A DNA stretch of 64,000 bases from Shewanella sp. NFH-SH190041 (GCF_024363255.1 NZ_AP026070.1:1674001-1738000); one strand, 5' to 3'. Shown: positions 18,969-29,447, counted from the stretch's first letter. Program-made: numbers and translations. Notes: a model not told the origin generated them from the letters alone.

Positions 18969-18996
18969 AAAAGGAAGACTCAGGTCTTCCTTTTTT
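18969..18996 (+). terminator. Terminator after htpX
   Basis: Stem AAAAGGAAGAC/GTCTTCCTTTT with a 4-base loop, followed by T residues. Confidence 0.88.
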
Positions 18997-19043
18997 ATGG
19001 TTATCTAAAAACTAAATATGACGATAATTACTGGGATTAAGTG

Positions 19044-19226
19044 ATGAAAGTAAAAGTAGATTTAGATTTTTATAACCAGCTTCGAGTCGCTATTCATAAA
19101 GAATGGGATCATATTGGTGTGTATTCTTATTCAGAAGAAATGGGAGAATATGATGGCTATTTACCCAAATTATATGAACTTTTGAAAGATGAAGGCTCGG
19201 AAGAAGAAGTTTTCAATTATTTATGA
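19044..19226 (+). CDS. Short hypothetical protein, probably 3'-truncated (DUF1871-like)
   Basis: A 60-residue acidic ORF (MKVKVDLDFYNQLRVAIHKE at its start). The segment EWDHIGVYSYSEEMGEYDGYLPKLYELL resembles small DUF1871-type proteins that carry a W-x-P/H-I-G ... DEYD-x-Y-x-P signature. From memory, such proteins continue past the point where this one stops, so it is probably cut at the edge of the mobile patch starting about 80 bp downstream. Function unknown. GTG at 19041 directly precedes the ATG and could also serve as start. Confidence 0.45.
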   Translation: MKVKVDLDFYNQLRVAIHKEWDHIGVYSYSEEMGEYDGYLPKLYELLKDEGSEEEVFNYL

Positions 19227-19394
19227 GCGGTTGAAACTGAAGCGATAGGCTTGCCGGGAGATAAACAAATAACGCGAAACTTTAGCAAGCTTGAATTCAG
19301 ATAATAAGTGCACCACTCATGGTTAAACGGTAAGAAGAGATCAACTGCCTGTAGGTGGTACTCTATCGTCGCCAAACAAATAGAAGTCATTACC

Positions 19395-20298
19395 ATGAGT
19401 TACAAGCAGTTGATCGAAGGGCAACGATACCAGATCGAAGCCTACCTTCGCGAGGGCTTCAGCTATCGAGCAATCGGCAAACGCTTAAAAGTGAGCCACA
19501 GCACGGTGAGTAGCGAGGTTCGTCGTAACCGTATTCGTGACAATCATTATTTGCCTGAAGTTGCACAGGCCAAGACAGTTAAGCGCCGCTGCCAGGCTGC
19601 CAAAAATCGAGTGTCTGTAACGACCGTCACTTTCGTTGAGTTCGGACTGAAGCAAAAGTGGAGTCCAGAACAAATCGCGGGCGTAGGTCAACTTATCGGT
19701 TACCCTGTCAGTCATGCATGGATTTATGGCTTTGTTCAGCAGGACAAGCAGCGTGGCGGAAAGCTCTATAAAGCGCTGAGCCGCGTCATCGTAAATACCG
19801 CAAAGGCTGTCGTGCGAAACGGGTTATCATTCCAAATCGCATAGGTATTGAACACCGGCCGGCAGTTGTCGACGAAAAAGCACGATTAGGTGATTGGGAA
19901 GCCGATACGGTATTGGGAAAACAAGGCACTGGCGCCATAGTCAGTTTGGTTGAACGCAAAAGCAAACTGTATCTAATCCGTAAAGTGCCCGCCAAAAGCG
20001 CAGCCGATGTGAGCCGAGCCATGATAGGCATGCTTTGGCGGTATCGTAGTCACGTTCACACTATCACAGCGGACAATGGCAGCGAGTTCTGTGACCATCA
20101 AAAGGTTGCACAAGCACTGAAGGTAGATATCTATTTCGCCAACCCATACTCATCATGGGAACGTGGGTTGAATGAGAATTTCAATGGTCTGTTGCGGCAG
20201 TATATCCGCAAGGGAACTGATTTACGCACGGTAACGGATAAGCAAATTGCTGACATCGAACGAGCACTTAACTCACGTCCGAGAAAGTGCCTTGGTTT
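19395..20298 (+). pseudogene. IS30-family transposase, frameshifted and interrupted
   Basis: The N-terminal part starts MSYKQLIEGQRYQIEAYLREG, the IS30 helix-turn-helix. It runs in one frame to a TAG near 19844. The remainder (RHRKYRKG..., LGDWEADTVLGKQGTGAIVSLVERKSK, TADNGSEF, YSSWERGLNENFNGLLRQY) continues in another frame, so about one base has been lost near 19779-19786. The catalytic DDE set is otherwise readable. At 20298 the coding sequence is cut by an IS3 element; the missing tail FKQPAVVFDELRKAA plus stop is found at 21484-21533. Doubly inactivated. Confidence 0.88.
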
Positions 20299-20337
20299 GG
20301 TAGTCCTCCCTTTTTTAACCGCCATTAAAAGTAGAGA

Positions 20338-21153
20338 TTAAGCAGCCATCAGTGGTGGCCTGCCGTTATTGGCTTTGTGTGGTCGTTCATGATTGTAAAA
20401 CCATAGCCACTTTGTCGCATAGTCTTGTACCTCCTCAATTGAATCGAATAGATGCTTGCTCACCCAACTGTATCGAATCGTTTTGTTGTGTCGCTCGATA
20501 TAGGCGTTCTGCTGAGGTTTACCTGGCTGAATATATTCAATCCGAATGTTATGTTGCTTGGCCCAATTAACAAACTCACCGCTAATGAATTCAGGCCCAT
20601 TATCACAACGGATAATGGAAGGTTTAGGGCGTTGTTCCAAGAGTTGATTAAGAGTTCGGATAACCCTTAGTGCTGGCAGTGACAGTCCCGCTTCAATCGC
20701 CAAGCCTTCACGATGATAATCATCAATCACATTAAATAAACGGTAGCTGCGACCATCAGCCAACTGGTCATGCATGAAATCGACGGACCATACTTGATTC
20801 GGCCGCACGGGTTCTTTTAACGGCTCTGGAGCATGGCGTTTTAGCCGTCGTTTAGGACGAATACGCAGGTTTAACGCTAGCTCGCAATAAATACGATACA
20901 CACGTTTGTGGTTCCATGTTTTGTCCTTCACATTGCGCAGGTAATCAAAGCACAGACCAAAGCCCCAGTCATTTTCATCTGTCGTCAGCTGAATAAGCCA
21001 ATTGGCAATGTCTGCATTTTCGTCTCGCAGGACTGATTGGTAGCGGTAGCAAGTCTCACTGACGCTGAAAATGCGACATGCCATTCGAATACTGATGTCT
21101 GAAGCCGCCACAGACTGCTGAGCAAGCACGCGTCGCTCACTGGGCTTCACCAC
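20338..21153 (-). CDS. IS3-family transposase OrfB (integrase core)
   Basis: A 271-residue DDE transposase subunit. Visible: HTH_21-like [24 protein letters not shown] near the N-terminus, first Asp in VWSVDFMHD, second in [12 protein letters not shown], Glu in [12 protein letters not shown], and the C-terminal [15 protein letters not shown] typical of IS3 orfB. Translation is expected by -1 slippage from orfA at AAAAAAG (21159-21153) or from the GTG at 21153. OrfB itself is intact, but the upstream orfA has a nonsense codon. Confidence 0.9.
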   Translation of the reverse strand: MVKPSERRVLAQQSVAASDISIRMACRIFSVSETCYRYQSVLRDENADIANWLIQLTTDENDWGFGLCFDYLRNVKDKTWNHKRVYRIYCELALNLRIRPKRRLKRHAPEPLKEPVRPNQVWSVDFMHDQLADGRSYRLFNVIDDYHREGLAIEAGLSLPALRVIRTLNQLLEQRPKPSIIRCDNGPEFISGEFVNWAKQHNIRIEYIQPGKPQQNAYIERHNKTIRYSWVSKHLFDSIEEVQDYATKWLWFYNHERPHKANNGRPPLMAA

Positions 21154-21413
21154 TTTTTTGCCATGGCTTCCTGAATAATTTCGGCTTTGAGACGTTCTTC
21201 AGCATACATTTTCTTGAGCCGTCGGTTTTCGTCTTCAAGTTCTTTCATACGCGCCATGAGTGACGCATCCATCCCACTGTATTTTGCCCGCTATTTGTAA
21301 AAGGTCGCACTGCTCATGCCATGCTCACGACAAAGCTCTGGAACGGGTGCTCCTGCTTCAGCTTGCTTGAGGATGTTGATTATCTGACTGTCCGTGTATC
21401 GCGATGTTTTCAT
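21147..21413 (-). pseudogene. IS3-family transposase OrfA with in-frame amber codon
   Basis: Eighty-eight codons starting MKTSRYTDSQIINILKQAEA, an HTH/leucine-zipper OrfA. Codon 41 (21293-21291) is TAG where relatives have TGG (TFYKW-R-AKY), so a single G-to-A change truncates OrfA after the helix-turn-helix. The frame then continues normally (MDASLMARMKELEDENRRLKKM) to TGA at 21149-21147, overlapping orfB. Unless the TAG is suppressed, the OrfAB fusion cannot be made. Confidence 0.85.
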
Positions 21414-21590
21414 GTCGAATCTCCTGCGTTTACCTTACGAGAAAATTCTACTTTTGGCTGCTGTTATTTTTAGGGGGACTACCGTTTCAAACAGCCTGCT
21501 GTAGTATTCGATGAATTACGAAAAGCAGCTTAATGAAGCGAGTGGTGCACTTCGGGGTTGAATGCGCGGTAACTGGCTTGTGATTTTGTA

Positions 21591-22388
21591 ATGAATGAAT
21601 TAAGTAAAAATGTTGCAGTAAAAATCTATAAAGATACCAGTGGGTACAGCTTTCCCCTCATTATTAGATCAGGCGTGTTTCCCGCTTGCTTGTACCTTAA
21701 CGCTTATCTTAACGGAAACCATAACTCCCCACTTTCGGCAGGAAAGAATAAAGCAAGCTCTCAAGCCCCAGCTTTTCATACACTAAAAAAATATGCCTAC
21801 GAACTAAAATTTTTATACTGTTATTTTATCGAGCAAGATATCGATCTTGTTGAGCGTGTCAGCTCTGGTGAGTTTCTTTCAAGGCAGGAGGTCGATGATT
21901 TTGTTAGAACATGCAAGCTTTATGCTGATGAAGGCACTATTGATGAAAGTAATGTTGTAGCAATTTCTGACAAGCGCATAAGAGATGCGATCCATGCAAC
22001 TTCACATAGCCAACCACAAGTTTCCGCACACACATTACGTCAGCGCTTAATTCGACTGAGGGCTTATATCGAATACTTGTTCGTTTGCCACCACTATGAT
22101 CAAGAGCCAACTAATACTCAAGCCAGAGTGGATGACCAATTCAATAAGTTTAAGTTATACATCAACACGTTTATTGGCGGCACACGTAAAAATAACACCA
22201 TCGTTAAGGATGCATTTGAGTCGGTAATACCTTCAGATAAGTTCTTTTATTTGCTTGAAATCATCAAAGAGAGTTCACCTGCGAACCCATTTAAATCCAG
22301 CAAATTAAGAAACCAACTCATCATGCAAATCCTAATTAACACAGGGGTTCGCGTTGGTGCAGTTTTAAAGCTAAAAGTCAACACATAA
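21591..22388 (+). pseudogene. Tyrosine recombinase/integrase, C-terminally truncated
   Basis: A 265-residue ORF with an integrase SAM-like N-terminal core (TLKKYAYELKFLYCYFIEQ..., HTLRQRLIRLRAYIEYLFVCHHYDQ). Near its end it reaches NQLIMQILINTGVRVGAVLKLKV, which contains the first catalytic Arg (TGxRxG box I), then stops. The HxxR and Tyr boxes are absent, so it is inactive and represents the 5' half of a longer recombinase. Its base composition is more AT-rich than neighbouring housekeeping genes. No attachment site or cargo could be identified around it. Confidence 0.75.
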
Positions 22389-22423
22389 ATCTAACATAGT
22401 TTCGAATGGTGATTTTGTAAAGC

Positions 22424-22449
22424 CAAAAAAAGACTCATTTAAGAGTCTT
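22424..22449 (-). terminator. Terminator after nth
   Basis: Minus-strand stem AAGACTC/GAGTCTT with a 6-base loop followed by seven T, 18 bp beyond the nth stop. Confidence 0.85.
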
Positions 22450-22466
22450 CATGGATTTAAACGTAT

Positions 22467-23120
22467 TTATTTCTTCTTTTTCTTTACGTTTTCTTTTGGT
22501 GGAGAGTACTCACAAAGATCTTCAATGATACAGCTGCCACAACGGGGTTTTCTAGCCACGCAAGTGTAGCGACCATGTAAGATCAGCCAGTGATGCACAT
22601 CCACTTTAAATTCGGCAGGTACTACTTTTTCCAGCTTTTGCTCCACGGCCACCACATCTTTGCCTACGGCAAATTTAGTGCGGTTGGATACCCGAAAGAT
22701 ATGGGTATCCACGGCGATGGTGGGCCAACCGAATGCGGTATTGAGGACCACATTAGCCGTTTTTCGCCCGACACCAGGCAGGGCTTCCAGCGCTTCGCGG
22801 TTTTCCGGCACTTCACCATGATGCAGATCCAGCAGCATACGGCAGGCTTTAATGATATTTTCCGCTTTGGAGTTATACAGCCCGATGGTTTTGATATAGG
22901 GTTTAAGCCCCTCAACTCCCAGGTCATAAATGGCCTGGGGGGTATTGGCTACCGGGAACAGCTTATCCGTGGCTTTATTGACACTGACATCCGTCGCCTG
23001 AGCAGATAAGGCCACTGCGACCAGTAGCTCAAACGGAGAGGAAAAATGCAATTCCGTCTGCGGATGGGGATTATTCGCCCTTAGCCGCTCCAATATTTGG
23101 CGTCGTTTGTCAGCGTTCAT
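22467..23120 (-). CDS. nth: Endonuclease III
   Basis: Bifunctional DNA glycosylase/AP lyase for oxidised pyrimidines. The helix-hairpin-helix with catalytic Lys is in LPGVGRKTANVV, the catalytic Asp in AVDTHIFRVSNR, and the C-terminal [4Fe-4S] ligands follow C-x6-C-x2-C-x5-C in CVARKPRCGSCIIEDLC. It has 217 residues and a Lys-rich tail (VKKKKK). It directly abuts rsxE (shared base 23120), the usual rsx-nth arrangement. Confidence 0.96.
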   Translation of the reverse strand: MNADKRRQILERLRANNPHPQTELHFSSPFELLVAVALSAQATDVSVNKATDKLFPVANTPQAIYDLGVEGLKPYIKTIGLYNSKAENIIKACRMLLDLHHGEVPENREALEALPGVGRKTANVVLNTAFGWPTIAVDTHIFRVSNRTKFAVGKDVVAVEQKLEKVVPAEFKVDVHHWLILHGRYTCVARKPRCGSCIIEDLCEYSPPKENVKKKKK

Positions 23121-23812
23121 TAATTTACCTTAGTTATTCTTGCCCGAGTGACTGTTTCGGAAGGTGTTGGCTGTTTTTGCTGAATTCTTTTATCAATGAT
23201 ATTTTTCAGGGCAATCAACAGCCCCATCCCCAAGAAGGCACCAGGTGGCAGCATAGCCAGCAAAAACGGGGTGTTAACCTGCCATACATGCAGAGTTAGC
23301 GCAGAAGCCCAACTGCCGAGCAGTTGATCTGCCCCGCTAAAGAGGGTGCCTTGACTGATAACTTCCCGAATAGCCCCCAGAACGCACAGCACTAGGGTAA
23401 AGCCCAGCCCCATCATCAGGCCGTCAAATGCGGACTTGAGGGGATTATTGCGTGAGGCAAAGGCTTCTGCCCGACCGATAATGACGCAGTTGGTCACAAT
23501 CAATGGCAAAAAGATACCTAGCGACAGATACAAACCATAGGCATACGCATTAACTAGCAGCTGTACCGTGGTAACCAGTGCGGCAATAATCATGACAAAG
23601 ACTGGGATACGGATCTCTTTCGGTACCAGATTTCTTACCAATGAAATGAGCACGTTAGAGCAAATTAATACCAGCATGGTGGCAACGCCAAGTCCCATGG
23701 CATTGGTCACCGTGGTGGTGACAGCCAAGAGTGGGCACAACCCGAGTAATTGGGCCAGCCCCGGGTTACTCTTCCACAGCCCCTGATAGGCAATTTCGCG
23801 GTAGTTACTCAT
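23120..23812 (-). CDS. rsxE: Electron transport complex subunit RsxE/RnfE
   Basis: Integral membrane subunit of the Rnf/Rsx complex, which couples NADH and ferredoxin redox chemistry to ion movement and in enteric bacteria keeps SoxR reduced. About 230 residues with six hydrophobic segments, paralogous to RsxA (the [13 protein letters not shown] motif corresponds to [10 protein letters not shown] in RsxA). The ATG of [21 protein letters not shown] was chosen; it overlaps the rsxG stop by 8 bp. Fifth structural position of the rsxABCDGE-nth cluster. Confidence 0.95.
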   Translation of the reverse strand: MSNYREIAYQGLWKSNPGLAQLLGLCPLLAVTTTVTNAMGLGVATMLVLICSNVLISLVRNLVPKEIRIPVFVMIIAALVTTVQLLVNAYAYGLYLSLGIFLPLIVTNCVIIGRAEAFASRNNPLKSAFDGLMMGLGFTLVLCVLGAIREVISQGTLFSGADQLLGSWASALTLHVWQVNTPFLLAMLPPGAFLGMGLLIALKNIIDKRIQQKQPTPSETVTRARITKVN

Positions 23813-24443
23813 GCTTTGCTCCACAGTTCAGTTGCTGGGCGAAAATTTGCTGCTTGTTGTGTTTAAAGTACAACAAGGTCTTACGCACGGCTTTGACATA
23901 CGCTCTTGGGGTGATAGTTGCACCGGTAAATTGATCAAACTCACCGCCGTCTTTCTTCACATTCCAGCGTTTATCATGATCACCATTGATGGTTTTATGG
24001 TTAAAGCCCAGCACCCAGTTGGATTTTTTCAGCTCGATTTTATCGCCAAGGCCGGGGGTTTCATTTTGAGCCAGCGTCCGCACCCCAAGAACCTCGCCTT
24101 GGGCATTAATGCCGACAATCAATTTAATCGCACCGCTATAACCATCGGGGGCAATGGTTTCCATGGCAATGGCTACAGGCTCACCCTTGTGGGTGGCGAT
24201 ATAAGCAGGCATGGCATCATCTGTACCCAGTGCCGCTTTATTGTGCAGCATAATGCAGTTATTGGTCAGCAGATTATCGTGGATATTGTCAGGAATAATC
24301 TGGTGCAGAATTTGGAGTAATTGTGCCTGTTCCTGCTGTTTAATTTTGCTGGCAGTAACATGGTTAACAACTGCCACTAGGGCTGTGCAGATCAGGGCGA
24401 AGATGGCCAGCACCAGCCCGTTGCGGATCATGGATTTTTGCAT
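23805..24443 (-). CDS. rsxG: Electron transport complex subunit RsxG/RnfG
   Basis: Periplasm-facing flavoprotein subunit of Rnf/Rsx. One N-terminal membrane anchor (about 8-28, [19 protein letters not shown]) is followed by an FMN-binding domain whose covalent attachment Thr lies in [16 protein letters not shown] (S/TGATxT). The 212-residue length is typical. Overlaps rsxE by 8 bp and lies 14 bp after rsxD. Confidence 0.95.
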   Translation of the reverse strand: MQKSMIRNGLVLAIFALICTALVAVVNHVTASKIKQQEQAQLLQILHQIIPDNIHDNLLTNNCIMLHNKAALGTDDAMPAYIATHKGEPVAIAMETIAPDGYSGAIKLIVGINAQGEVLGVRTLAQNETPGLGDKIELKKSNWVLGFNHKTINGDHDKRWNVKKDGGEFDQFTGATITPRAYVKAVRKTLLYFKHNKQQIFAQQLNCGAKHE

Positions 24444-24457
24444 TCTAGCTCTCTCCC

Positions 24458-25507
24458 TCAGTGACTGGCCCGGTGGCCATACGTGCGGGGACGGACATAA
24501 TAGTCAATAAATGGGGCACACAGGTTTGCCAGCAGCACGGCAAAGGCAACGGCATCAGGGTAGCCGCCGAAACTGCGGATCACATACATCAGTACCCCGA
24601 TAAGTGCACCAAATAGCAGTCTGCCCCGGTTACTGGTTGCAGCGGTAACCGGATCTGTGGCGATAAAGAAGGCGGCTAGCATAGTGGCACCGGAAAACAG
24701 ATGCAGCAGTGGGGAGGCATGGGTATCTGGGTTCATTAAAAAGCCGATACCTGAGCAGATAAACAGTGCGCCAAGCAGCCCGGCGCTGATCTGCCAGCGG
24801 ATTGCTTTGAGTTTAAGTAACACCAACCCGCCAAGCAAATAGGCTAAGTTGACCCAAAACCAGCCAACACCAACCCCACCGGTGAAGATGGACTTATTCA
24901 GAATTTCTGTGGTGGTCAATCCCATGGTCAAGCTGGTTTTCATGGTATCGAGCGGTGTGGCCATGGTAGTGCCATCAATACCGAGCCGGAAATAGCTGGT
25001 ATCCCAACTGCCGGGCTGGAAAATCTGTTTCAGGCTCATCACAAACTCTGGTGAGTGCTGCGCTACGGTAGCCGGGGCAACCCAAGATGTCATTTGCACT
25101 GGATAAGCAATCAGTAGCAGAACGTATGCGGCCATTGCGGGATTAAACAGGTTATTGCCCAGTCCACCATAGAGGTGTTTTACCACCACAATGGCAAATA
25201 AGGTACCGATGATCACCAACCACCAAGGCGCTAGCGGAGGAATCGCGATCCCCAGCAGTAAGGCCGTGAGGATGGCACTGTAATCGCCCAGTGCTGTTTT
25301 GACGCTGCGTTTACGCAGTTTCATTACCCCAGCTTCCGCCAGCAGGGCGGTAGCCACTGCCAAGAGTACCTGGATTAAACTGCCCCAGCCAAAAAAGTAA
25401 CATTGGGCAATCAGCCCCGGCAAAACGCAGAGAATGACCCGGCGCATCACTTTGGCCGTTTGATTACTGTTGGTCACATGGGGTGATGAAGTTATTTTAA
25501 ACGCCAT
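24458..25507 (-). CDS. rsxD: Electron transport complex subunit RsxD/RnfD
   Basis: Multi-spanning membrane flavoprotein subunit of Rnf/Rsx, related to NqrB. About ten hydrophobic segments over 349 residues. The FMN-linkage region is probably [12 protein letters not shown] (about 184-195), and [21 protein letters not shown] is conserved. Starts 5 bp after rsxC, indicating coupling. Confidence 0.95.
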   Translation of the reverse strand: MAFKITSSPHVTNSNQTAKVMRRVILCVLPGLIAQCYFFGWGSLIQVLLAVATALLAEAGVMKLRKRSVKTALGDYSAILTALLLGIAIPPLAPWWLVIIGTLFAIVVVKHLYGGLGNNLFNPAMAAYVLLLIAYPVQMTSWVAPATVAQHSPEFVMSLKQIFQPGSWDTSYFRLGIDGTTMATPLDTMKTSLTMGLTTTEILNKSIFTGGVGVGWFWVNLAYLLGGLVLLKLKAIRWQISAGLLGALFICSGIGFLMNPDTHASPLLHLFSGATMLAAFFIATDPVTAATSNRGRLLFGALIGVLMYVIRSFGGYPDAVAFAVLLANLCAPFIDYYVRPRTYGHRASH

Positions 25508-25512
25508 CAGGG

Positions 25513-28212
25513 TTATTCCTTATCTTGTTGAAGCTGAGCGGCTTTTTTCGCCTTAGCTTTGGCTACGGCGGCAGCAATACGGGCCTTTTTTGCCGCTTCC
25601 GGTGTTATCTCGGTAGCTTGACTGTTATCAGTCGCCGCAGTTGCGGTATTCGGCGCTGAAGTCTCAGTTTCTGCCAAGCCTGAGGCCGGAATATCAGCGA
25701 TGGATTGCGTGGTTTCAGCACTGGCTGCGGCTGCTTTTTTCGCCTTGGCTTTCGCTACGGCGGCAGCAATACGAGCTTTTTTTGCTGCCTCTGGTGATAT
25801 CTCGATAGCTTGGCTGCTATCAGCAGTTGCAGTACTCGGCGCAGAAGTCTCAGTTTCTGCCAAATCGGTCGATGCTATATCTGCTTGCACTGCTGCCGGA
25901 ATATCAGTGATGGATTGCGTGGCTTCAGCACTGGCTGCGGCGGCTTTTTTCGCCTTGGCTTTAGCAACGGCTGCGGCAATGCGAGCTTTTTTTGCTGCCT
26001 CTGCTGACATCTCGGTAGCTTGACTGTTATCAGCCGCCGCAGTTGCGGCATTCGGCGCTGAAGTCTCAGTTTCTGCCAAGTTGGTCGATGCTATATCTGT
26101 TGGCGCTGCTGCCGGAATATCAGTGATAGATTCCGCGGTTTCAGCATTGGCTGCGGTAGCTTTTTTCGCTTTGGCTTTCGCAACGGCGGCAGCAATGCGA
26201 GCCTTTTTTTGCTCTTCGGCAGACAATGTCGTCGCTTGCGCGGCGGCGGTCTGACTGGCTACGTTATTACCTGCCTCGCTATCAGCGCTGACGTTATCGG
26301 TTGCATTATCCGCTGCTGCATTTAATGCGGCTTTAGCGGCAGCTTTTTTGGCTTTTGCCCTTGCTACGGCGGCAGCAATTTTATCTTGCTGGCTGACGTC
26401 ACCCTGTGGAGCTGTGACATTTGATGTCGGCGTTGAGGCTGACTGAGCGGCTTTTTTCGCTTTGGCACGGGCAATGGCGGCGGCCACTTTGTCCTGTTGT
26501 GATGTCGCTGCATTGTCTGCGCTAGAGACGGGCGTTGCAGCTCCTGCCTGTGCCGCTTTTTTTGCTTTGGCTCTGGCAATGGCGGCAGCAACCTTATCTT
26601 GAGCATTAGCCGCGCTATTGGCTGATGCCTCCGGTGCATTAACGGTTGAAGATTGCGGTGTCGTGCCTGCTGCAGCTGCGGCTTTTTTCGCCTGAATACG
26701 CGCCATGGCTTCAGCGATAGCATCTTTTTCTGCGCTGCCCATACTGGCCTGACGACGGGCTGCTGCCTGTTTAGCTTTGGCTTCCCGTGCCTGTTTTTCC
26801 GCTTCAATACGCTGTTGTTTGGCCTCAAAGCGCTGTTTGGCGCGCTCAGATTTTAATTTCTCTTCGGCATCGTGGCGCAGTGCGGATTTGGCTACCCGGA
26901 AATATTCTACCAACGGAATATCACTGGGGCAGACATAGCTGCAGCAGCCGCATTCGATACAGTCTCGTAGGTTATAACCTGCCGCTTTCTCGTAATCACC
27001 GGATTTGGCGTGCCAGTAAAGTTGTTGTGGCAGCAAATTAGCCGGACATGCTTGGGCGCATTCTGAGCAGCGGATACAGGCTTGCTCTTTTGGCGCTAAA
27101 GCCATCTCATGGCGGGATGGCACTAAAATGCAGTTGGTGCCTTTTAATACGGGAACTTGGAGTTGTGGCAGGGTATGCCCCATCATGGGGCCACCGATAA
27201 TCACTTTTTGCTCAGGATCTGGGGTAAAGCCACACTGTTGCAGCACATGATCAATACGGCTACCAATGGGCAGTAGATAATTACCCGGGCGCTGCACATT
27301 TTCACCTGTGACGGTAACTACCCGTTCGATTAAGGGCTTGCCCAAATAGACTGCATCACTGATGGCCGCACAAGTACCGACATTGTGTACCAGAATACCT
27401 AGCTGCGCCGGAATAGCGCCGGAGGGCACTTCTTTACCGGTAATAATTTGAATAAGTTGTTTTTCGCCGCCGGATGGGTATTTAGTCGGAATAACGGTAA
27501 CCCGAGCGATACCATCGGGCAGAGCACTGTTGCGCAGGGCATCACCCAATGCTGCAGCCGCTTCAGGTTTATTATCTTCCACCGCAATGACAATGCGCTG
27601 TGGCGACAGTAGGCGATGAATAATTTCAATGCCGCTGATGATGCGATTGCTGTGCTCCCGCATCAGGCGGTCATCTGAGGTGATGTAAGGTTCGCACTCG
27701 ACGCCGTTGATGATGACCAGATCAATTTCACTGGTGGGGGACAGTTTAATATGGGTTGGAAATGCAGCGCCGCCCATACCGGCTACGCCAGCAGCATGAA
27801 CCCGGGCAACAATCTCACTGTCGCTTAACTCGGTAGGATTCGCCGCTTGCAGTGGCAGCCAAGTGTCTTGGCCATCGGCCTTGATGACACACGTTAGCAC
27901 AGGCAGGCCAGAAGCATGGTTACTGGCCATAGGGGCAATGGCAGTGACTGTCCCTGAGGTGGGAGCATGTACGGGCAGATGTTGAGGACTGACGCCCCGG
28001 GTCAGTGGCTGGCCTTTTAGTACGTGATCGCCAATTTGTACGGCCGCAGCAGCTTGCTCGCCGATTTGCGGTACGGGCACCCAATATTCATTATCCAGCG
28101 GTAATTGCGCGATAGCCGAGGTATTGGAGAGGCACTTTTGCTCTGGTGGATGGATGCCGCCCGGAATACGCCACAGTACGCCGTTATCCAATTGTTCCAG
28201 TAATGTCAGCAC
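25513..28212 (-). CDS. rsxC: Electron transport complex subunit RsxC/RnfC with long repeat tail
   Basis: Peripheral NADH-binding subunit of Rnf/Rsx. Start placed at GTG (28212) giving [23 protein letters not shown]; it overlaps the rsxB stop by 7 bp and has GAGGA upstream, whereas the longest ORF runs 16 codons into rsxB. Core (about 1-440): NAD/FMN-binding half with [13 protein letters not shown] and two [4Fe-4S] motifs, [12 protein letters not shown] and [12 protein letters not shown]. The last ~430 residues are a low-complexity Ala/Lys tail with repeated (R)[13 protein letters not shown] blocks. Total about 899 residues, much longer than RnfC without a tail. Tail function unknown; variable tails are usual in gammaproteobacterial RsxC. 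Confidence 0.94.
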   Translation of the reverse strand: MLTLLEQLDNGVLWRIPGGIHPPEQKCLSNTSAIAQLPLDNEYWVPVPQIGEQAAAAVQIGDHVLKGQPLTRGVSPQHLPVHAPTSGTVTAIAPMASNHASGLPVLTCVIKADGQDTWLPLQAANPTELSDSEIVARVHAAGVAGMGGAAFPTHIKLSPTSEIDLVIINGVECEPYITSDDRLMREHSNRIISGIEIIHRLLSPQRIVIAVEDNKPEAAAALGDALRNSALPDGIARVTVIPTKYPSGGEKQLIQIITGKEVPSGAIPAQLGILVHNVGTCAAISDAVYLGKPLIERVVTVTGENVQRPGNYLLPIGSRIDHVLQQCGFTPDPEQKVIIGGPMMGHTLPQLQVPVLKGTNCILVPSRHEMALAPKEQACIRCSECAQACPANLLPQQLYWHAKSGDYEKAAGYNLRDCIECGCCSYVCPSDIPLVEYFRVAKSALRHDAEEKLKSERAKQRFEAKQQRIEAEKQAREAKAKQAAARRQASMGSAEKDAIAEAMARIQAKKAAAAAGTTPQSSTVNAPEASANSAANAQDKVAAAIARAKAKKAAQAGAATPVSSADNAATSQQDKVAAAIARAKAKKAAQSASTPTSNVTAPQGDVSQQDKIAAAVARAKAKKAAAKAALNAAADNATDNVSADSEAGNNVASQTAAAQATTLSAEEQKKARIAAAVAKAKAKKATAANAETAESITDIPAAAPTDIASTNLAETETSAPNAATAAADNSQATEMSAEAAKKARIAAAVAKAKAKKAAAASAEATQSITDIPAAVQADIASTDLAETETSAPSTATADSSQAIEISPEAAKKARIAAAVAKAKAKKAAAASAETTQSIADIPASGLAETETSAPNTATAATDNSQATEITPEAAKKARIAAAVAKAKAKKAAQLQQDKE
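25520..26700 (-). repeat. In-frame tandem repeats encoding the RsxC Ala/Lys tail
   Basis: Eight copies of an IAxAxAxAKAKKA-type block are encoded. The four nearest the core are about 30-50 codons apart. The last three intervals are 71, 69 and 63 codons (213, 207 and 189 bp) and share the linker ESITDIP...LAETETSAP, so the DNA here is a recent tandem duplication. Confidence 0.85.
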
Positions 28213-28775
28213 AGCTTGTCCTCTTCCACAAATCTGACCGGAATGGTATTGAGTTTCCAATCCCAGTTTTTGATGTCGGTGGCCACCGGCACCATATCAA
28301 TACAATCAACAGGGCAGGGTTCTACACACAGATCGCAGCCAGTACAATCTGCACTGATCACTGTGTGCATCATTTTGCCTGAGCCAATAATGGCATCGAC
28401 CGGGCAGGCCTGAATGCATTTAGTGCAGCCAATACATTCCTGCTCACGGATATGGGCAACTTTCTTAATGTTGCTTTGTTCACCTTCGGCGACCGGCTCA
28501 GGGTCAACGCCCATGAGCTCAGCTAACTTTTCCATGGTGGCGGTGCCACCCGGTGGGCAACGGTTAATTTTTTCGCCATTGGCAATGGCTTCGGCATAAG
28601 GGCGACAGCCGGGATAACCACACTGGCCGCATTGGCTCTGGGGGAGCGCCGCTTCCAGTTGATCAACAATAGGATTACCTTCGACTTTGAATTTCTGTGC
28701 TGCATAACCGAGCAGGACGCCAAACACCAGCGCCAAAATGGTGAGCAGCACGACAGCTGTAATAATGGTGGTCAT
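28206..28775 (-). CDS. rsxB: Electron transport complex ferredoxin-like subunit RsxB/RnfB
   Basis: Iron-sulfur subunit of Rnf/Rsx carrying electrons between RsxC and the membrane subunits. An N-terminal membrane anchor (about 5-25) is followed by a cysteine cluster [16 protein letters not shown] and two ferredoxin motifs, [12 protein letters not shown] and [12 protein letters not shown]. 189 residues. Lies 2 bp after rsxA and overlaps the rsxC start. Confidence 0.95.
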   Translation of the reverse strand: MTTIITAVVLLTILALVFGVLLGYAAQKFKVEGNPIVDQLEAALPQSQCGQCGYPGCRPYAEAIANGEKINRCPPGGTATMEKLAELMGVDPEPVAEGEQSNIKKVAHIREQECIGCTKCIQACPVDAIIGSGKMMHTVISADCTGCDLCVEPCPVDCIDMVPVATDIKNWDWKLNTIPVRFVEEDKLC

Positions 28776-28777
28776 TG

Positions 28778-29356
28778 TTATTTTACCAGCCCCGCAAATC
28801 CCATAAATGCTAGGGACATCAGGCCTGCAGTGATCATCGCGATGGCACCGCCTTTAAAAGGGGCTGGCACATCGGCCGCCGCCAGGCGTTCACGCATTGC
28901 AGAGAATAGAATGAGAACCAGAGAAAAACCCAGTGCAGCAGCAAACCCGTAGATAGCAGATTGCATAAAGTTGTGATTTTCATTGATATTGAGTAAGGCC
29001 ACACCCAGCACGGCACAGTTAGTGGTGATCAGGGGCAAATAGATCCCCAGTGCCCGGTATAGAGTGGCACTGGTTTTTTGTACCACCATTTCCGTAAACT
29101 GTACCACTACGGCGATAACCAGAATGAACGCCATGGTTCTGAGGTAGCCCAACTCAAAGGGAACCAGCAGGTAGACGTTGACCAGATAGCTTAAAATCGA
29201 GGCCAGCGTCATAACAAAGGTGGTGGCCATAGACATGCCGATGGCGGATTCCAGTTTGCTGGAGACCCCCATAAATGGACATAAACCAAGGAATTTTACC
29301 AATACGAAATTGTTGACCAGTACAGTACCGATCAACAACAGGAGATATTCGCTCAT
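28778..29356 (-). CDS. rsxA: Electron transport complex subunit RsxA/RnfA
   Basis: Six-segment integral membrane subunit of Rnf/Rsx (192 residues, [20 protein letters not shown] start), paralogous to RsxE and inserted in opposite orientation. Conserved [18 protein letters not shown] and [11 protein letters not shown] are visible. First gene of the rsxABCDGE-nth cluster; a candidate promoter lies 32-60 bp upstream. Confidence 0.96.
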   Translation of the reverse strand: MSEYLLLLIGTVLVNNFVLVKFLGLCPFMGVSSKLESAIGMSMATTFVMTLASILSYLVNVYLLVPFELGYLRTMAFILVIAVVVQFTEMVVQKTSATLYRALGIYLPLITTNCAVLGVALLNINENHNFMQSAIYGFAAALGFSLVLILFSAMRERLAAADVPAPFKGGAIAMITAGLMSLAFMGFAGLVK

Positions 29357-29387
29357 CTCATTACATGTTTAGTCTGTGCTTAATCAC

Positions 29388-29416
29388 ATTATCAGCTTTT
29401 TGCTGAGCAGAAACAA
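29388..29416 (-). promoter_or_regulatory. Candidate rsxA promoter
   Basis: Minus-strand GATAAT (29393-29388) with TTGTTT 17 bp upstream (29416-29411), in the 91-bp gap between the GGDEF-EAL gene and rsxA. The -35 is weak. Confidence 0.35.
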
Positions 29417-29447
29417 CACGCGAAATGCAGGGTTACTGGACTTCGAA

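Larger units (their letters stand above)
20299..21483 (-). mobile_element. IS3-family (IS407-group-like) insertion sequence
   Basis: A 1185-bp element inserted in the IS30 transposase. Ends are inverted repeats starting GGTAGTCC on both sides, with a shared inner block AAAAGTAGA. It is flanked by the direct repeat GTTT (20295-20298 and 21484-21487), the 4-bp duplication expected of the IS407 group. It encodes overlapping orfA and orfB on the minus strand with an A6G slippery site. Confidence 0.88.
19306..21552 (+). mobile_element. IS30-family insertion sequence, interrupted by an IS3-family element
   Basis: The outer element is bounded by perfect 13-bp inverted repeats AAGTGCACCACTC (19306-19318) and its complement (21540-21552). 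Removing the inner insertion leaves about 1.06 kb, normal for IS30. Its transposase is broken by a frameshift and by the inner IS. I see no matching short target duplication at the outer ends (AAT on the left, CGG on the right), suggesting flank rearrangement since insertion. Confidence 0.85.

Noticed and set aside
25700..26828. Long Ala- or Arg-rich ORFs in other frames of the rsxC tail
   Set aside because: Shadows of the low-complexity repeat; rsxC itself is clearly the coding frame.
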